From: Tenacibaculum skagerrakense | GTDB lineage: Bacteria > Bacteroidota > Bacteroidia > Flavobacteriales > Flavobacteriaceae | Assembly (NCBI RefSeq): GCF_004345825.1 | Contig: NZ_SLXM01000004.1 | Location: 252,462-316,461, forward strand | DNA: 64,000 bases | Direction of reading: 5' to 3' | Part shown: positions 17,677 to 27,800 of the stretch, piece after piece | Numbering within the stretch: position 1 is the first letter of the stretch | Layout of the letters: each line of letters opens with the position of its first letter | Notes under the pieces: generated by a model | The model's input: the letters and a program-made list of their open reading frames with translations, nothing else | What the model was told of the DNA's origin: nothing | The model's database searches: none | Program-made: the position numbers and the translations under genes

Positions 17677-18510
17677 ATGAAAAAAATTATTGTACCTGTA
17701 GATTTTACCTTACACTCAGAAAACGCATTGCGCACAGCTTCATTTTTTGCAAAAAAATATAAAGCAGAAATCTTAGTGGTGCACATGTTAGAAATCAATA
17801 CACCTGTAATAAGTTCCTCACCTTCTTATGTGCATGAGCAAACAGTATTTGAATTAAAACTAACAGAAAAAAAATTCGGAGAATATTTAGATAAACCATA
17901 TTTAAAAGATGTAAAAGTTACACCAATAATCAAGCATTATAAAAGTTTTAGCGATTTGCATAGAACTGCAGAAGAGGAAAAAGCAGATTTAATTATTCTG
18001 TCTTCACACGGAGCAACAGGTATAAAAGAAATGTTTTTTGGATCGAATGCAGAAGTCGTAGTTAGAAACTCTACGGTTCCTGTTTTAGTCATAAAAGGAC
18101 TTCCAATCGACGAGGCATTTAAGAAGGCGGTATTTGCTTGTGACTTTTCAAATGATTTTATTGAGCCGTTTAAAAAAGCTAGAGAGATTTTAGCATTTTT
18201 TGAATGTGATGAAATGCATTTATTATATGTAAATACACCAGGGGCAAAGTTTAGAACTACCAAAGATAAAAAAGAACGTATTGATACTTTTTTGAAGAAG
18301 TTAGGTACAACTAGCAAAGAGGTTAACATTGCAGAAGTTGCTGATTTTTCTATAGAGGAAGGAATTTTAGAGTTTGCTAAAACTAATGAGAGCGATTTAA
18401 TTATTATGCCAACACATGGTAAACACGGTATTGAGCATTTCTTCGAAGGAAGCATTGCAGAAGATGTAGTAAATCATGCAGTTTTGCCTGTGTTAACTGT
18501 AAAAATGTAA
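17677..18510 (+). CDS. Tandem universal stress protein
   Basis: The 277-aa protein contains two UspA domains (about 1-140 and 145-277). Each ends in the nucleotide-binding glycine pattern: GATGIKEMFFGSNAEVVV and GKHGIEHFFEGSIAEDVV. Two-domain Usp proteins bind ATP and respond to oxygen limitation and other stress. The upstream palindrome identical in form to that of ccoS suggests it is induced together with the cbb3 oxidase, as happens to usp genes in FNR-type regulons elsewhere. The CBS gene follows 35 bp later. Confidence 0.95.
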   Translation: MKKIIVPVDFTLHSENALRTASFFAKKYKAEILVVHMLEINTPVISSSPSYVHEQTVFELKLTEKKFGEYLDKPYLKDVKVTPIIKHYKSFSDLHRTAEEEKADLIILSSHGATGIKEMFFGSNAEVVVRNSTVPVLVIKGLPIDEAFKKAVFACDFSNDFIEPFKKAREILAFFECDEMHLLYVNTPGAKFRTTKDKKERIDTFLKKLGTTSKEVNIAEVADFSIEEGILEFAKTNESDLIIMPTHGKHGIEHFFEGSIAEDVVNHAVLPVLTVKM

Positions 18511-18545
18511 GAACAACTTTTAATTAATTTTAGAGACTTTTTGGT

Positions 18546-18962
18546 ATGATAAAAAATATGCCTATCACCGTAATAATGAGTGATAACCCAATCACATTAA
18601 ATTCTGATGATGATTTAACCACAGCAGAGGAATTATTCAGAATTCATAACATTCGACATATTCCTATTGTTCAAGGAAGAAAAGTAATTGGAATGTTAAG
18701 TCATACAGATTTGCTTAGGGTAAGTTATAAAGATAGTATAGAAGAATATGAAACAGAGTTTGATACTGTGCTGAATAGCGAGTTTACTATCGAGCAAGTT
18801 ATGACTAAAAATGTAAGTGCAGTAACCACAAAAACTACTATTGAAGAAGTAGCAACTATATTATCTAAAAGAGAGTTTCATGCACTTCCTGTATTAGAAA
18901 ATGAAGAACTTATTGGTATTGTAACTACAACCGATTTAATACAATACTTATTAAATCAATAA
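18546..18962 (+). CDS. Two-CBS-domain protein
   Basis: The 138-aa stand-alone CBS pair has repeats ending HIPIVQGRKVIGMLSHTDLL and HALPVLENEELIGIVTTTDL. CBS pairs bind adenine nucleotides and sense energy status. The gene lies just behind usp, probably on the same transcript and in the same low-oxygen response. Partner and target are not visible. Confidence 0.9.
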   Translation: MIKNMPITVIMSDNPITLNSDDDLTTAEELFRIHNIRHIPIVQGRKVIGMLSHTDLLRVSYKDSIEEYETEFDTVLNSEFTIEQVMTKNVSAVTTKTTIEEVATILSKREFHALPVLENEELIGIVTTTDLIQYLLNQ

Positions 18963-19079
18963 CAAAAATTGTGTATAAATTATAACGAAGATTTAAAATT
19001 TTGTTAAAAGCTTTTACGGAACTTTTTTAATTTATTTTGTTTATTTATTTTTATTTAAAATTAAACAAAACAGGTTACC

Positions 19080-19301
19080 ATGGATATCATAAATGAAGCA
19101 ATAGCTTTCGAGCAATCAAAAATGAAAAACATGTCGACAAGTGACAGAGTAGTGGCATCTAGAGAAGCAAAAAGATTAGTATTAGCATTGAATGAAGTTT
19201 ATAAAAAGACCAAAGATTCGAAGCTAATGGATATCATGAAACGTTTAACAGTAAAAAAGCGTAAAATAGAATCGAGATTAAAGGGACAACCTTTAATATA
19301 A
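19080..19301 (+). CDS. Small basic conserved protein of unknown function
   Basis: A 73-aa lysine/arginine-rich, mostly helical protein (SREAKRLVLALNEVYKKTKDSKL...KRLTVKKRKIESR) with no signal or membrane segment. It looks like a flavobacterial conserved hypothetical. Its charge would suit nucleic-acid binding, but no fold is recognisable. A long AT-rich leader precedes it and a strong terminator follows, so it is likely its own transcript. Confidence 0.8.
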   Translation: MDIINEAIAFEQSKMKNMSTSDRVVASREAKRLVLALNEVYKKTKDSKLMDIMKRLTVKKRKIESRLKGQPLI

Positions 19302-19340
19302 TTACAAGTACAGTAGTTTTTCAAGTTGATTTAGTTAGGT

Positions 19341-19382
19341 AAACATGTTCGTAATAATTTAATTTTACGGACATGTTTTTTT
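19341..19382 (+). terminator. Rho-independent terminator after the 73-aa gene
   Basis: Stem AACATGTTCGTAA pairs with TTACGGACATGTT (one G-U) and is followed by a T-run. It lies 40 bp downstream of the 19080 gene. Confidence 0.85.
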
Positions 19383-19422
19383 GTTTTTGAAAACTTGGCA
19401 TACTAATTGAATGTATTTAAAT

Positions 19423-19449
19423 GCTAACAGACGTGTTAGCTTCTTTTTA
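19423..19449 (+). terminator. Second terminator-like hairpin
   Basis: A perfect 7-bp stem GCTAACA/TGTTAGC with a GACG loop is followed by TTCTTTTT. Confidence 0.6.
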
Positions 19450-19459
19450 TAGCAATTTT

Positions 19460-19492
19460 CCCACTCAGCACCTCAGTTGAGTGGGTTTTTTT
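19460..19492 (+). terminator. Third terminator-like hairpin
   Basis: A perfect 8-bp stem CCCACTCA/TGAGTGGG is followed by seven T. This is the strongest of the three by base composition. Confidence 0.75.
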
Positions 19493-19621
19493 ATAAATAT
19501 TACTTTTTAGAAACTCAAAGTTTCATTTGAGCAATTCATTAAATCTATTAGTAAATGTTCCAAGTATCTTTGTTTATTAACCTTATTGTATAAAATCCGT
19601 TTTTTAACGTAGCTTTGGAAT

Positions 19622-22573
19622 ATGCGAGTTCTAATTGTATTTGTAGCTTTTTTGTTTGTTGAAATTCTATCAGCACAAGAACCTATTTCCATACATTTAA
19701 CCGAAAAAGAAGGATTACCTGATAAACAGTTTTACAATCTTTTAGAAGACGATAATGGTTTTATTTGGTTAGCTGCTGATAAGGGTTTATACAGGTATGA
19801 TGGTTTTGAGTTCAAGTTTTATTCCCATCCTGAACAGGTTGGATTATCTGTGTTTTCATTAACCAAAGACAAAGACAATATAATTTGGTTTACAAATCTA
19901 GCAGGCCAGCTTTTTTATATTCAAGACGATCAAGTAGTATTGCTACAAAACTTAAAAGACTACTTTAAAGGAAGATTACCAAAAATTCAAATACATAACG
20001 ATTATTTGTATCTCTCTCAAGTGGGAATGTTATTGGTGCTGAATAAAAATAATGGGGAAATTATTTATAAGAAGATTGATGACTCAACACTTTTTTACAG
20101 CACTTTTTTGTTTAAAGAGAAGAAGGTATATTCATTCGATATTGATGGAGATTTATATATACTGGATAGCACTTTCCAATTAAGTAAAACCGGAAACAAA
20201 GTACCAATAAATAAAAGAAGACATCGAAGGGCATATTTTAAAGGTGTTAATAATTTTTTGTTTTTAAATTCATTTAATATAAATGGTACATCAAATAAAA
20301 TTATTTTAAATGCAGATGTAGAAAATAATTTTGATTACAAACTTTTTGAAACAGAAGAAGGTTTTTTTACACAAGAAATAAGAGTCATAGAAAACGAACT
20401 ATACATCCTATCAAATATTGGTTTATATGCCTATGAAATTAGAAATTCAGAATTAGTTTTAAAAAGGAAAATGCTAATAGGGATTTCTACTACGGATGTG
20501 TTAAAAGATACTCATGGAAATTTATGGATAACTACCGAATATCAAGGAATTCACGTAATACCTAATTTCGATTTTAAATCGAATGTTAAGTTTCCTGAAA
20601 GTAAAAGAATTAAAAGAGTATTTCAAGGGAAACCTAATGAGCTTTTATTGATAGGTAAAAAAAATGAATTTTATGTGTATAATACCAAAACCAATTTTTT
20701 TAAAAGATATGAATATCCAAACTTTGAAGATATCAAGTATGTATTCTATAATGAAGCAAAAGGGCATTACTTTATTCAAGGCTCACGAATTATTCAAATG
20801 TTTGATTTCTTTAATGATGAAATAAGAGTAATTCAAAACCACGACAATTTAAATACAAAAGATCATCATTTTCACAACAAAGACACTTTACTAATTGCTA
20901 CAGGTGCTAATTCGATGCTAATTAATGTGAATAACATTACAAGGAATTGGATTAAAGCTAAAAACTTAACCTTTAATAGAAGCTATAGTTGTTATAGCAA
21001 TCAAAAAACAAAGAATTATTATGTAAGTACTGTAAAAGGATTATTTGTATTTAATAACAACCTAACAGCTACTTCAGAGATAATGTATAAAGGCCAATCT
21101 ATTTACATTAGAGATATTGTAGGTCTAGAAGATGGATCTGTATGGTGTTTATCTTTTAAAAATGGAATTTATAAAGTGGTAAACAATAAAATTGAAAAAA
21201 ACTATACAGTAAAAGATGGTTTATTGTCTAATATCAATAGTTTTTTAAGAGTAGATAGTACTGATAATAGTATTTGGATAGCTGGTGAAAAAGGGATACA
21301 ACGATTAGATACTAAAACCAATCTATTCAAAAATATTACGAAGAAAAACGGTATTCCTTCTTATGAATTTGTTGGGTTAGAAATAATAGAAGGTAGACTT
21401 TTTGCTGCGACTCCAGAAGAACTTTTTTCTTTTCATACCAAAACGGTATTCCAAAAAGAAAAACATAGTAAACCTAATCCTTATTTTAATCTTGTATTAA
21501 TTGATAATAGTAAAAAGCCTATTAAATCGAGTTATCAATTAGCAGAAGAAGGGAAAAAAATAGAAATCGGATTTAATACCAACGGTTTTTTATCTAATGA
21601 AAATGTCTCATATGAATATCGTTTAGTAAACAACACTAAAGAAAGTAATTGGCAAAAAGAAACATCTAAAACGAATAAGGTAATTTACAATCAACTTTCT
21701 CAAGGAAATTATGTATTTCAATTAAGAGCAAAAAAAGATGATGAATATTCTGAAGTAAAAGAAATAGCATTTAAGGTTAACGGAGTTTTTTATAAACAAT
21801 GGTGGTTCTTTTTATTATTAACAATACTCACAGGTTTTTTAATTTGGAGTTATTTTAACAGAAAAAACAATCAATTAAAAGAAAAGCAGAAGCTAATTGT
21901 AGATAAGCAGAGTAAAGAGTTAGAAAATATTTTCTTGAAGTTAGAAAGTTTACGCAGTCAAATGAATCCGCATTTTATTTTTAATGCCTTAAATTCCATA
22001 CAAGACTATATTTTACACAATGAAAAAAAATTAGCCAGAACCTATCTTGTTAAATTCTCAAGATTAATTAGACTGTATTTAGAGCATAGTCAAAAAGATA
22101 CTGTTTCCTTAAGTGAAGAGTTAGGAGCGCTTAATTTTTATCTCGAATTAGAAAAAGATCGTTTTCAGGATTCTTTTTCGTATGAAATTAATGTAGATGA
22201 AAATATAGATAAAGACTTAATTGAAATTCCTACATTTTTAATACAACCTTATGTAGAAAATGCTATTAAACATGGATTGTTACATAAAAAAGAAAATAGA
22301 AAATTAGAGATTCATTTTTCAATTAACAAAGAGTCTAATGTATTGCATTGTTCAATAGATGATAATGGAGTAGGCAGATCAACTTCTACCGAAATCAATC
22401 AAAGAAAAGCTTTTAAGCACGTATCGTTTTCATCAGAGGCAAATGCAAAAAGAATTGATTTATTGAATAGAACAAGAAAGCGTCCAATACATTTAGAAAT
22501 AAAAGATAAATATAATGCTGCATTGGAGCCTACAGGTACAATGGTAAAAATTGATATCCCATTAGAAATGTAG
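19622..22573 (+). CDS. Membrane sensor histidine kinase, LytS type, with extracytoplasmic propeller domain
   Basis: The 983-aa sensor has a signal peptide (cleavage likely after SAQ, residue 19), then a long periplasmic region with two-component propeller repeats (for example DNGFIWLAADKGLYRYDG). A Y_Y_Y domain follows (about 650-715), then one transmembrane helix (about 725-743) and a His_kinase domain of the LytS type. The phosphoacceptor is H784 in SQMNPHFIFNAL. The ATP-binding part is short but has QPYVENAIKHG and DDNGVGR. It pairs with the LytTR regulator 34 bp downstream. The sensed ligand is unknown. Confidence 0.93.
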   Translation: MRVLIVFVAFLFVEILSAQEPISIHLTEKEGLPDKQFYNLLEDDNGFIWLAADKGLYRYDGFEFKFYSHPEQVGLSVFSLTKDKDNIIWFTNLAGQLFYIQDDQVVLLQNLKDYFKGRLPKIQIHNDYLYLSQVGMLLVLNKNNGEIIYKKIDDSTLFYSTFLFKEKKVYSFDIDGDLYILDSTFQLSKTGNKVPINKRRHRRAYFKGVNNFLFLNSFNINGTSNKIILNADVENNFDYKLFETEEGFFTQEIRVIENELYILSNIGLYAYEIRNSELVLKRKMLIGISTTDVLKDTHGNLWITTEYQGIHVIPNFDFKSNVKFPESKRIKRVFQGKPNELLLIGKKNEFYVYNTKTNFFKRYEYPNFEDIKYVFYNEAKGHYFIQGSRIIQMFDFFNDEIRVIQNHDNLNTKDHHFHNKDTLLIATGANSMLINVNNITRNWIKAKNLTFNRSYSCYSNQKTKNYYVSTVKGLFVFNNNLTATSEIMYKGQSIYIRDIVGLEDGSVWCLSFKNGIYKVVNNKIEKNYTVKDGLLSNINSFLRVDSTDNSIWIAGEKGIQRLDTKTNLFKNITKKNGIPSYEFVGLEIIEGRLFAATPEELFSFHTKTVFQKEKHSKPNPYFNLVLIDNSKKPIKSSYQLAEEGKKIEIGFNTNGFLSNENVSYEYRLVNNTKESNWQKETSKTNKVIYNQLSQGNYVFQLRAKKDDEYSEVKEIAFKVNGVFYKQWWFFLLLTILTGFLIWSYFNRKNNQLKEKQKLIVDKQSKELENIFLKLESLRSQMNPHFIFNALNSIQDYILHNEKKLARTYLVKFSRLIRLYLEHSQKDTVSLSEELGALNFYLELEKDRFQDSFSYEINVDENIDKDLIEIPTFLIQPYVENAIKHGLLHKKENRKLEIHFSINKESNVLHCSIDDNGVGRSTSTEINQRKAFKHVSFSSEANAKRIDLLNRTRKRPIHLEIKDKYNAALEPTGTMVKIDIPLEM

Positions 22574-22607
22574 ATTTCAAAGTATTTTATAATAAAAAAA
22601 GTCCCAT

Positions 22608-23354
22608 ATGAAAGCTGTTATTATAGACGACGAATTAAAAGCTAGAAGTGTTTTAAAAACACTCATAAAAGAAGAATGTCCTAAAATTAAACAAATAAAA
22701 GAAGCAGACGATTTACTGTCCGGCATTCAGCATATAAGAGAATTTCAGCCTGAATTAGTTTTTTTAGATATTGAAATGCCAGAATATTCAGGTCTCGAAA
22801 TTTTAGATTTTTTAACTGAGGAAGAAGTAAACTTTCAAATAATTTTTACCACGGCTTATAATCACTATGCAATAGAGGCATTTAAGTTAAATGCTGTAGA
22901 TTATTTATTAAAACCAATTGACAGTGAAGAATTAAAAGATGCTATAGACAAGGCGGAAAAATTAATTGGAAATAAAGATCTTCATAAGAAGTTAAATGAG
23001 CTTAAAACAAGTTTAAGTGAATCTAATTTTAAAAAAATAGGATTACCGAATAGTAACGGAATTAAGTTTGTTGATTTCAATGATATAATCATGCTTGAAG
23101 CCGATGGCATGTATACAAAAGTTTCTACTACTAATGAAGAGGTTTTGGTTAGCAAACCCTTAAAGTTCTTTGTAGATACATTGTCAAGAATTAATACATT
23201 TTACAGGCCTCATCGCTCTTACTTAGTTAATCTTACATATTTAAGAGAGTATGTTAAAAAAGATGGAGGTTATATTGTGATGGAGAACAATAAATCTGTT
23301 TCAATATCAAAAGATAAAAAAGAAGAGTTTTTGGCAATTGTTCAAAGTATTTAA
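22608..23354 (+). CDS. LytTR-family response regulator
   Basis: The 248-aa regulator has an N-terminal receiver domain, with the acidic pair near the start (DDE) and phosphorylation site D54 in FLDIEMPE. A C-terminal LytTR DNA-binding domain (about 145-248, with RPHRSYLVNL) follows. It is the cognate partner of the LytS-type kinase just upstream. A clear terminator follows at 23382. Targets are unknown; the neighbouring secreted proteins are candidates. Confidence 0.95.
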   Translation: MKAVIIDDELKARSVLKTLIKEECPKIKQIKEADDLLSGIQHIREFQPELVFLDIEMPEYSGLEILDFLTEEEVNFQIIFTTAYNHYAIEAFKLNAVDYLLKPIDSEELKDAIDKAEKLIGNKDLHKKLNELKTSLSESNFKKIGLPNSNGIKFVDFNDIIMLEADGMYTKVSTTNEEVLVSKPLKFFVDTLSRINTFYRPHRSYLVNLTYLREYVKKDGGYIVMENNKSVSISKDKKEEFLAIVQSI

Positions 23355-23381
23355 AGATTTAATTTGTCAAATAATTTATAA

Positions 23382-23405
23382 AGTCGCTAGTAGCGACTTT
23401 TTTTA
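23382..23405 (+). terminator. Terminator of the two-component operon
   Basis: Stem AGTCGCTA/TAGCGACT with a one-base loop in the simplest pairing, followed by seven T, 27 bp after the response-regulator stop. Confidence 0.85.
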
Positions 23406-23538
23406 TACTCTCTTTTCGAAAATGTATGTTGCTAAGTTTTAGTTTTAGAAGTTAATAGCTGGTTTTCAGAAGTTAATAATACCTGGGGTTGAGATATTCT
23501 TTCAAATTTGAAATATCAAAAAATATAAAATTTTAATC

Positions 23539-24603
23539 ATGGGGAAAATAAAAAAGAGAGGTATTTTATGTATTGCTTTAATAACATTTGTAATGTTTGG
23601 AGGTATGGATGCGAATGCTCAGTTTTTAAAGAAAGCTGCAAAAAAAGTAAAAACACTAACTAAGAAATCAAAAAAAGAGAGTGCCAGTTCAGATAGGAAA
23701 ACAGCAGGGGCACAATTTGTGTCTAAGAATAAAATGAGCTCAAGATTTGCAAGTGGCTTTACAAATTTAGAGATGAGAGTCGATAAAGAAACTAGAAAAG
23801 GAAAAGAGTTTAACGTATATCATTTTGGTTCTGGAGATAAACTAGCATTTAAGTTATATCCAAGATTTGCTAAAGATGATTATCAAAGAGATTTTGATGG
23901 TGTTTATAGTAGTAATTTTGTGAATGAAGGGGAAGAAGTATTTCATATTGATGAGTTAAAAGACGTAACCGATACCAATGGACAGAAACATACTTTTACT
24001 CCAGTTCCTTCACCAACAAAACGTGTATTAAAAACACCAGACGGTGTGTATTTAGTCTATGCTTTTGATGGAGGAAAAAAAGTGGGAGGAAAGTATCCTT
24101 ACTATGCTTCTTCAAAATCAGAAATTACAGGACCATTTGTTATTGCAGCTCCAAGTGCTGAAAAATTTGATGAGTGGAGTGGAGAGAAAGCATTGAGTTA
24201 TGTAAAGGATTTCGAAAAAAGAGTAAAAATGGGTTGTTTTAAGTTTATGCCTAAAGAAGGTAAATTACATTCAGCTGAGCTAGCAAAGCTTTGTGAACAG
24301 GCTATTTATAAAAAACTAAAGCAGTATAGAAATAATGCTAATCTTGAAATTAGAAAATTAGTGGTGTATTCTGACGAATGGAAAGAGAAAATGGATAATG
24401 TAACCGATGAGGTAACAGATCGCCAACTTATCGCTTACTATGTGTATGTAAATGGAGATGATACAGATATTAATGCTGCAAAAATCAACCAAAAGAACAC
24501 AGATAATGGATTTTCAAAAGATTTAGTAATTGAAAAATTATACTCAGATAAGTTTTCAAAAGACATTCCAGTTAGTTTGGTAAACAAATATTTTAAGAAA
24601 TAA
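23539..24603 (+). CDS. Secreted protein of unknown function
   Basis: The 354-aa protein has a signal peptide (cleavage likely after NAQ, about residue 28). A lysine-rich stretch (KKAAKKVKTLTKKSKKE) follows, then a mixed alpha/beta body. No enzyme motif or T9SS sorting domain is recognisable. Without a lipobox cysteine it is probably periplasmic or outside the cell. It stands alone between the two-component pair and the large T9SS protein, with its own terminator. Confidence 0.85.
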   Translation: MGKIKKRGILCIALITFVMFGGMDANAQFLKKAAKKVKTLTKKSKKESASSDRKTAGAQFVSKNKMSSRFASGFTNLEMRVDKETRKGKEFNVYHFGSGDKLAFKLYPRFAKDDYQRDFDGVYSSNFVNEGEEVFHIDELKDVTDTNGQKHTFTPVPSPTKRVLKTPDGVYLVYAFDGGKKVGGKYPYYASSKSEITGPFVIAAPSAEKFDEWSGEKALSYVKDFEKRVKMGCFKFMPKEGKLHSAELAKLCEQAIYKKLKQYRNNANLEIRKLVVYSDEWKEKMDNVTDEVTDRQLIAYYVYVNGDDTDINAAKINQKNTDNGFSKDLVIEKLYSDKFSKDIPVSLVNKYFKK

Positions 24604-24649
24604 ATAAAACTATTATTGAGGTAATAGTGTGTAGATTATTTAGGGGATT

Positions 24650-24684
24650 AAGCCTTGCAAATTATATGTTTGCAAGGCTTTTTA
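24650..24684 (+). terminator. Terminator after the 354-aa secreted protein gene
   Basis: Stem AGCCTTGCAAA pairs with TTTGCAAGGCT and is followed by five T. Confidence 0.88.
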
Positions 24685-24822
24685 GTTATAAATATCGTTG
24701 AAATTTCAAATTGTACTACAAACTAAAATTCAGCAACTCAAAACCCACTTTCAGAAATTCTATCAAAAATAATCAACTCGATTACAACACTTTTGTGCGT
24801 ATAAGGACTTAAAGAATTTATT

Positions 24823-27800
24823 ATGAAATTAAAATTACTTTACCTGTTGTTTTTTATAACAACAATAAGTTACGCACAAATACCAACTTCCGGTTTGAGC
24901 GCAAGTTATGATTTTACAAACGGAAGTTTTATAGACCAAGCTAACGGAAACAATTTTACACAAACTGGATCTAGTTTGCTATTGGCTAATGATAGATTTA
25001 TATCAGCCAACAATGCTATTCAGTTAAACGGAGATTATTTAACTAGGTCTGATGTAAACTTTGGAGGAAGTACTAATACTTTCTCTATAACCTGGTCATT
25101 CTGGGTAAAAACAACAACTGATAATACAGATGTAAAAACTATTATTGATGATAGTAGTAGGAACACTGTTGCAGGGTTTGATGGTGATGATGTTGGATAT
25201 TATATTTACTTAAGAAGTGGTAACATAGGTCTGTCAAGTAGATATTATGAAGGTAGTTTTGTAGTTCCAACACAAGGTAAAGGATATGGGCATTTGCACC
25301 CAAATTATGTGGCTGATGGGAACTGGCATCATATTGTTGTAACGTTTAACCCAACATTAATCTCGGGTGTACAAAGAATGAATTCAACTATATATGTTGA
25401 TGGAATTGCGAATTCTAAGAGTTCAATTGAAACACCAATAGTAACTTCACCTAATACTAACGGAAATGTTACTATAGCAAATAGTAGAACTAACCATTTA
25501 AGTTCGCCTAATATTTATGAAGATGAGTTAGATGATATTTTAGCATATAATAGAGTTTTAACTTCAAATGAAGTTGAACAAATTAGAGATATTGGTAATT
25601 TTTGTTTTAAGCCAAATAGTAATTTAATTTCTGCAAGTAACATAACGCAAAATTCAGCAGATGTTACTATTACTGGTAATGATACATACGATTTAGCATA
25701 TCATAAAGTGTCAGAACCATTTTCTTCAGCTACAATTATAAGTAATGTGTCTAATGGTGTTCAAAGTTTAACAGGTTTAGACACTTTTACAGAATATTAT
25801 GTTTATTTAAGAGAACAATGTACAGTAACTACTGATTGGTCAGACAGTGTGTTGTTCAAAACAGAGAGACCTTTAGGAAGAATTTATGTAAATGCGAATG
25901 CAACAGGAAATAATAACGGATTAGACTGGGCAAATGCGTATAATTCACTTCAAGACGCTTTAAGCGACGTGCAACCTACTGAAGAAATTTGGGTAGCACA
26001 AGGTACTTATAGTCCTGATGCTTCTGATAGAAGTATTTCTTTTACCATAACTCAAGATGATGTTAAATTATATGGAGGTTTTAACGGAACAGAGAGCAAT
26101 CTTTCTGATAGAGATTATCTTGTAAACGAAACGATTTTGTCTGGAGATTTACAAGGAAATGATGACACGACTCTTGAGTTTGTTAATACTACTAGGAATG
26201 ATAATTCTTATAATATCGTTACTGTAAATGCTAATAATTTTCAGATTGATGGATTCACAATTTCAGATGCTCATGCAAATGGTAGTACTGGTACACAACA
26301 GTCTGGAGGTGCAATATTTAAAGGATATACGGTTGCTAATTTAAATGTGTACAATTGTAAATTAAAAAACAATGTTGCCATTGGTGCTGCTTCAGCTATT
26401 TTTTCAAGGTATGATACTTCAGGTACTTTAAAAGTGTATTCGTGTTCGTTTGAAAACAATTTAGCAAGACACGGAACTACAATTTACTTTTATACAAGTA
26501 CAGGAAATACTATAAATGCAGAAGTTGTCAATTCATTATTTAATGGAAATATAGCTAAAGATAATGGAGCAACTAAAGGATATGCAGGAAGTGCCGGTTG
26601 GTTTAGAGCTATAGGAAGTGGTTCTACTGCAAATTGTTTGTTATTAAATAACACCTATTCAGGAAATCAAGATTTAGGTACTACAACAGGATTAAACAAT
26701 TTTAATAGAGCAACTGTTGGTTTAACTTATACGAGTGGTACTTTAAATGCAGATGTTTCTGGATGTATATTTTGGGGGAATACTACTTCTGGTGGTGCTA
26801 CTACAAGATCTATTGCAGAGATGAGTCAAAATTTTGGTCAAAATATTTTAGTTGATAAATCAATAGATCAAGGAGGTTTTGCATCAATTGCTCCGGTAAA
26901 CGTTACGAATAGTTTGTCATCAGATCCATTATTTGTAAATGCTTCTTCTAATGATTTTTCATTACAATCAGGATCGCCAGCAATAGACTCAGGAGATGGT
27001 TCTAAATTACCATTTACGATAAGTAAAGATGTTGTTGGAAACCCTAGAATCTACAACGGCCAAATTGATATGGGAGCGGTTGAACAAGCTTGTTCAGGAT
27101 CCTGCTATACTTTAACAATTAATATTGTAGGAGAAGGAACGGTATCTAATAATGGAAATCTTTTGAATTCAGTTTCAGTTTTTAATGCAAATGAAGTGCT
27201 TAGTTTAGAGCCTTCTGCCGATTTTGCGTATGCTTTTTCTGAATGGACAGGTGATGCAACAGGTACTGCAAATCCTTTACCTGTAACAATGGATTCAGAT
27301 AAAACAATTACAGTAAACTTTGTTCAGGCACCAGTATATGTAGATATTGATGCTACGGGTAGTAATAATGGTAGCTCTTGGGCAAATGCTTTTACAGATT
27401 TACAATCTGCATTATCTGCTGTTAATGCTAGTTCAAGTGCAACCTCAATATGGATTGCAGAAGGAAGATATACACCAGCAACTAGTGGTAGAACTAATTC
27501 TTTTATAATTACAAAAGAGAATTTAGAAATCTATGGTGGTTTTAATGGTACTGAAACCGATTTGTCTCAAAGAGATGTTACTACTTATACAACAATTTTA
27601 TCTGGAGATTTAAGTAATAATGATACCTCTAATGCTATGACGCATCCTACACGTACTGATAATACCTACAATGTAGTTAAGTTAAATGCAAATAATGTTA
27701 CGTTAGATGGATTAACAATAAGAGATGGGCATGCTAATAACAATCCTAATGATGATACCAATAATGGTAGTGGTATTTTAGTTTCAGATACAGTTAATGG

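Larger units (their letters stand above)
19302..19621 (+). other. Intergenic region with three successive terminator-like hairpins
   Basis: No ORF is visible in this 320-bp gap. It contains three stem-loops followed by T-runs (19341-19382, 19423-19449, 19460-19492, listed separately) and then the promoter area of the sensor kinase gene. A short non-coding RNA between the first and last hairpin is possible, but nothing else supports it. Confidence 0.6.
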
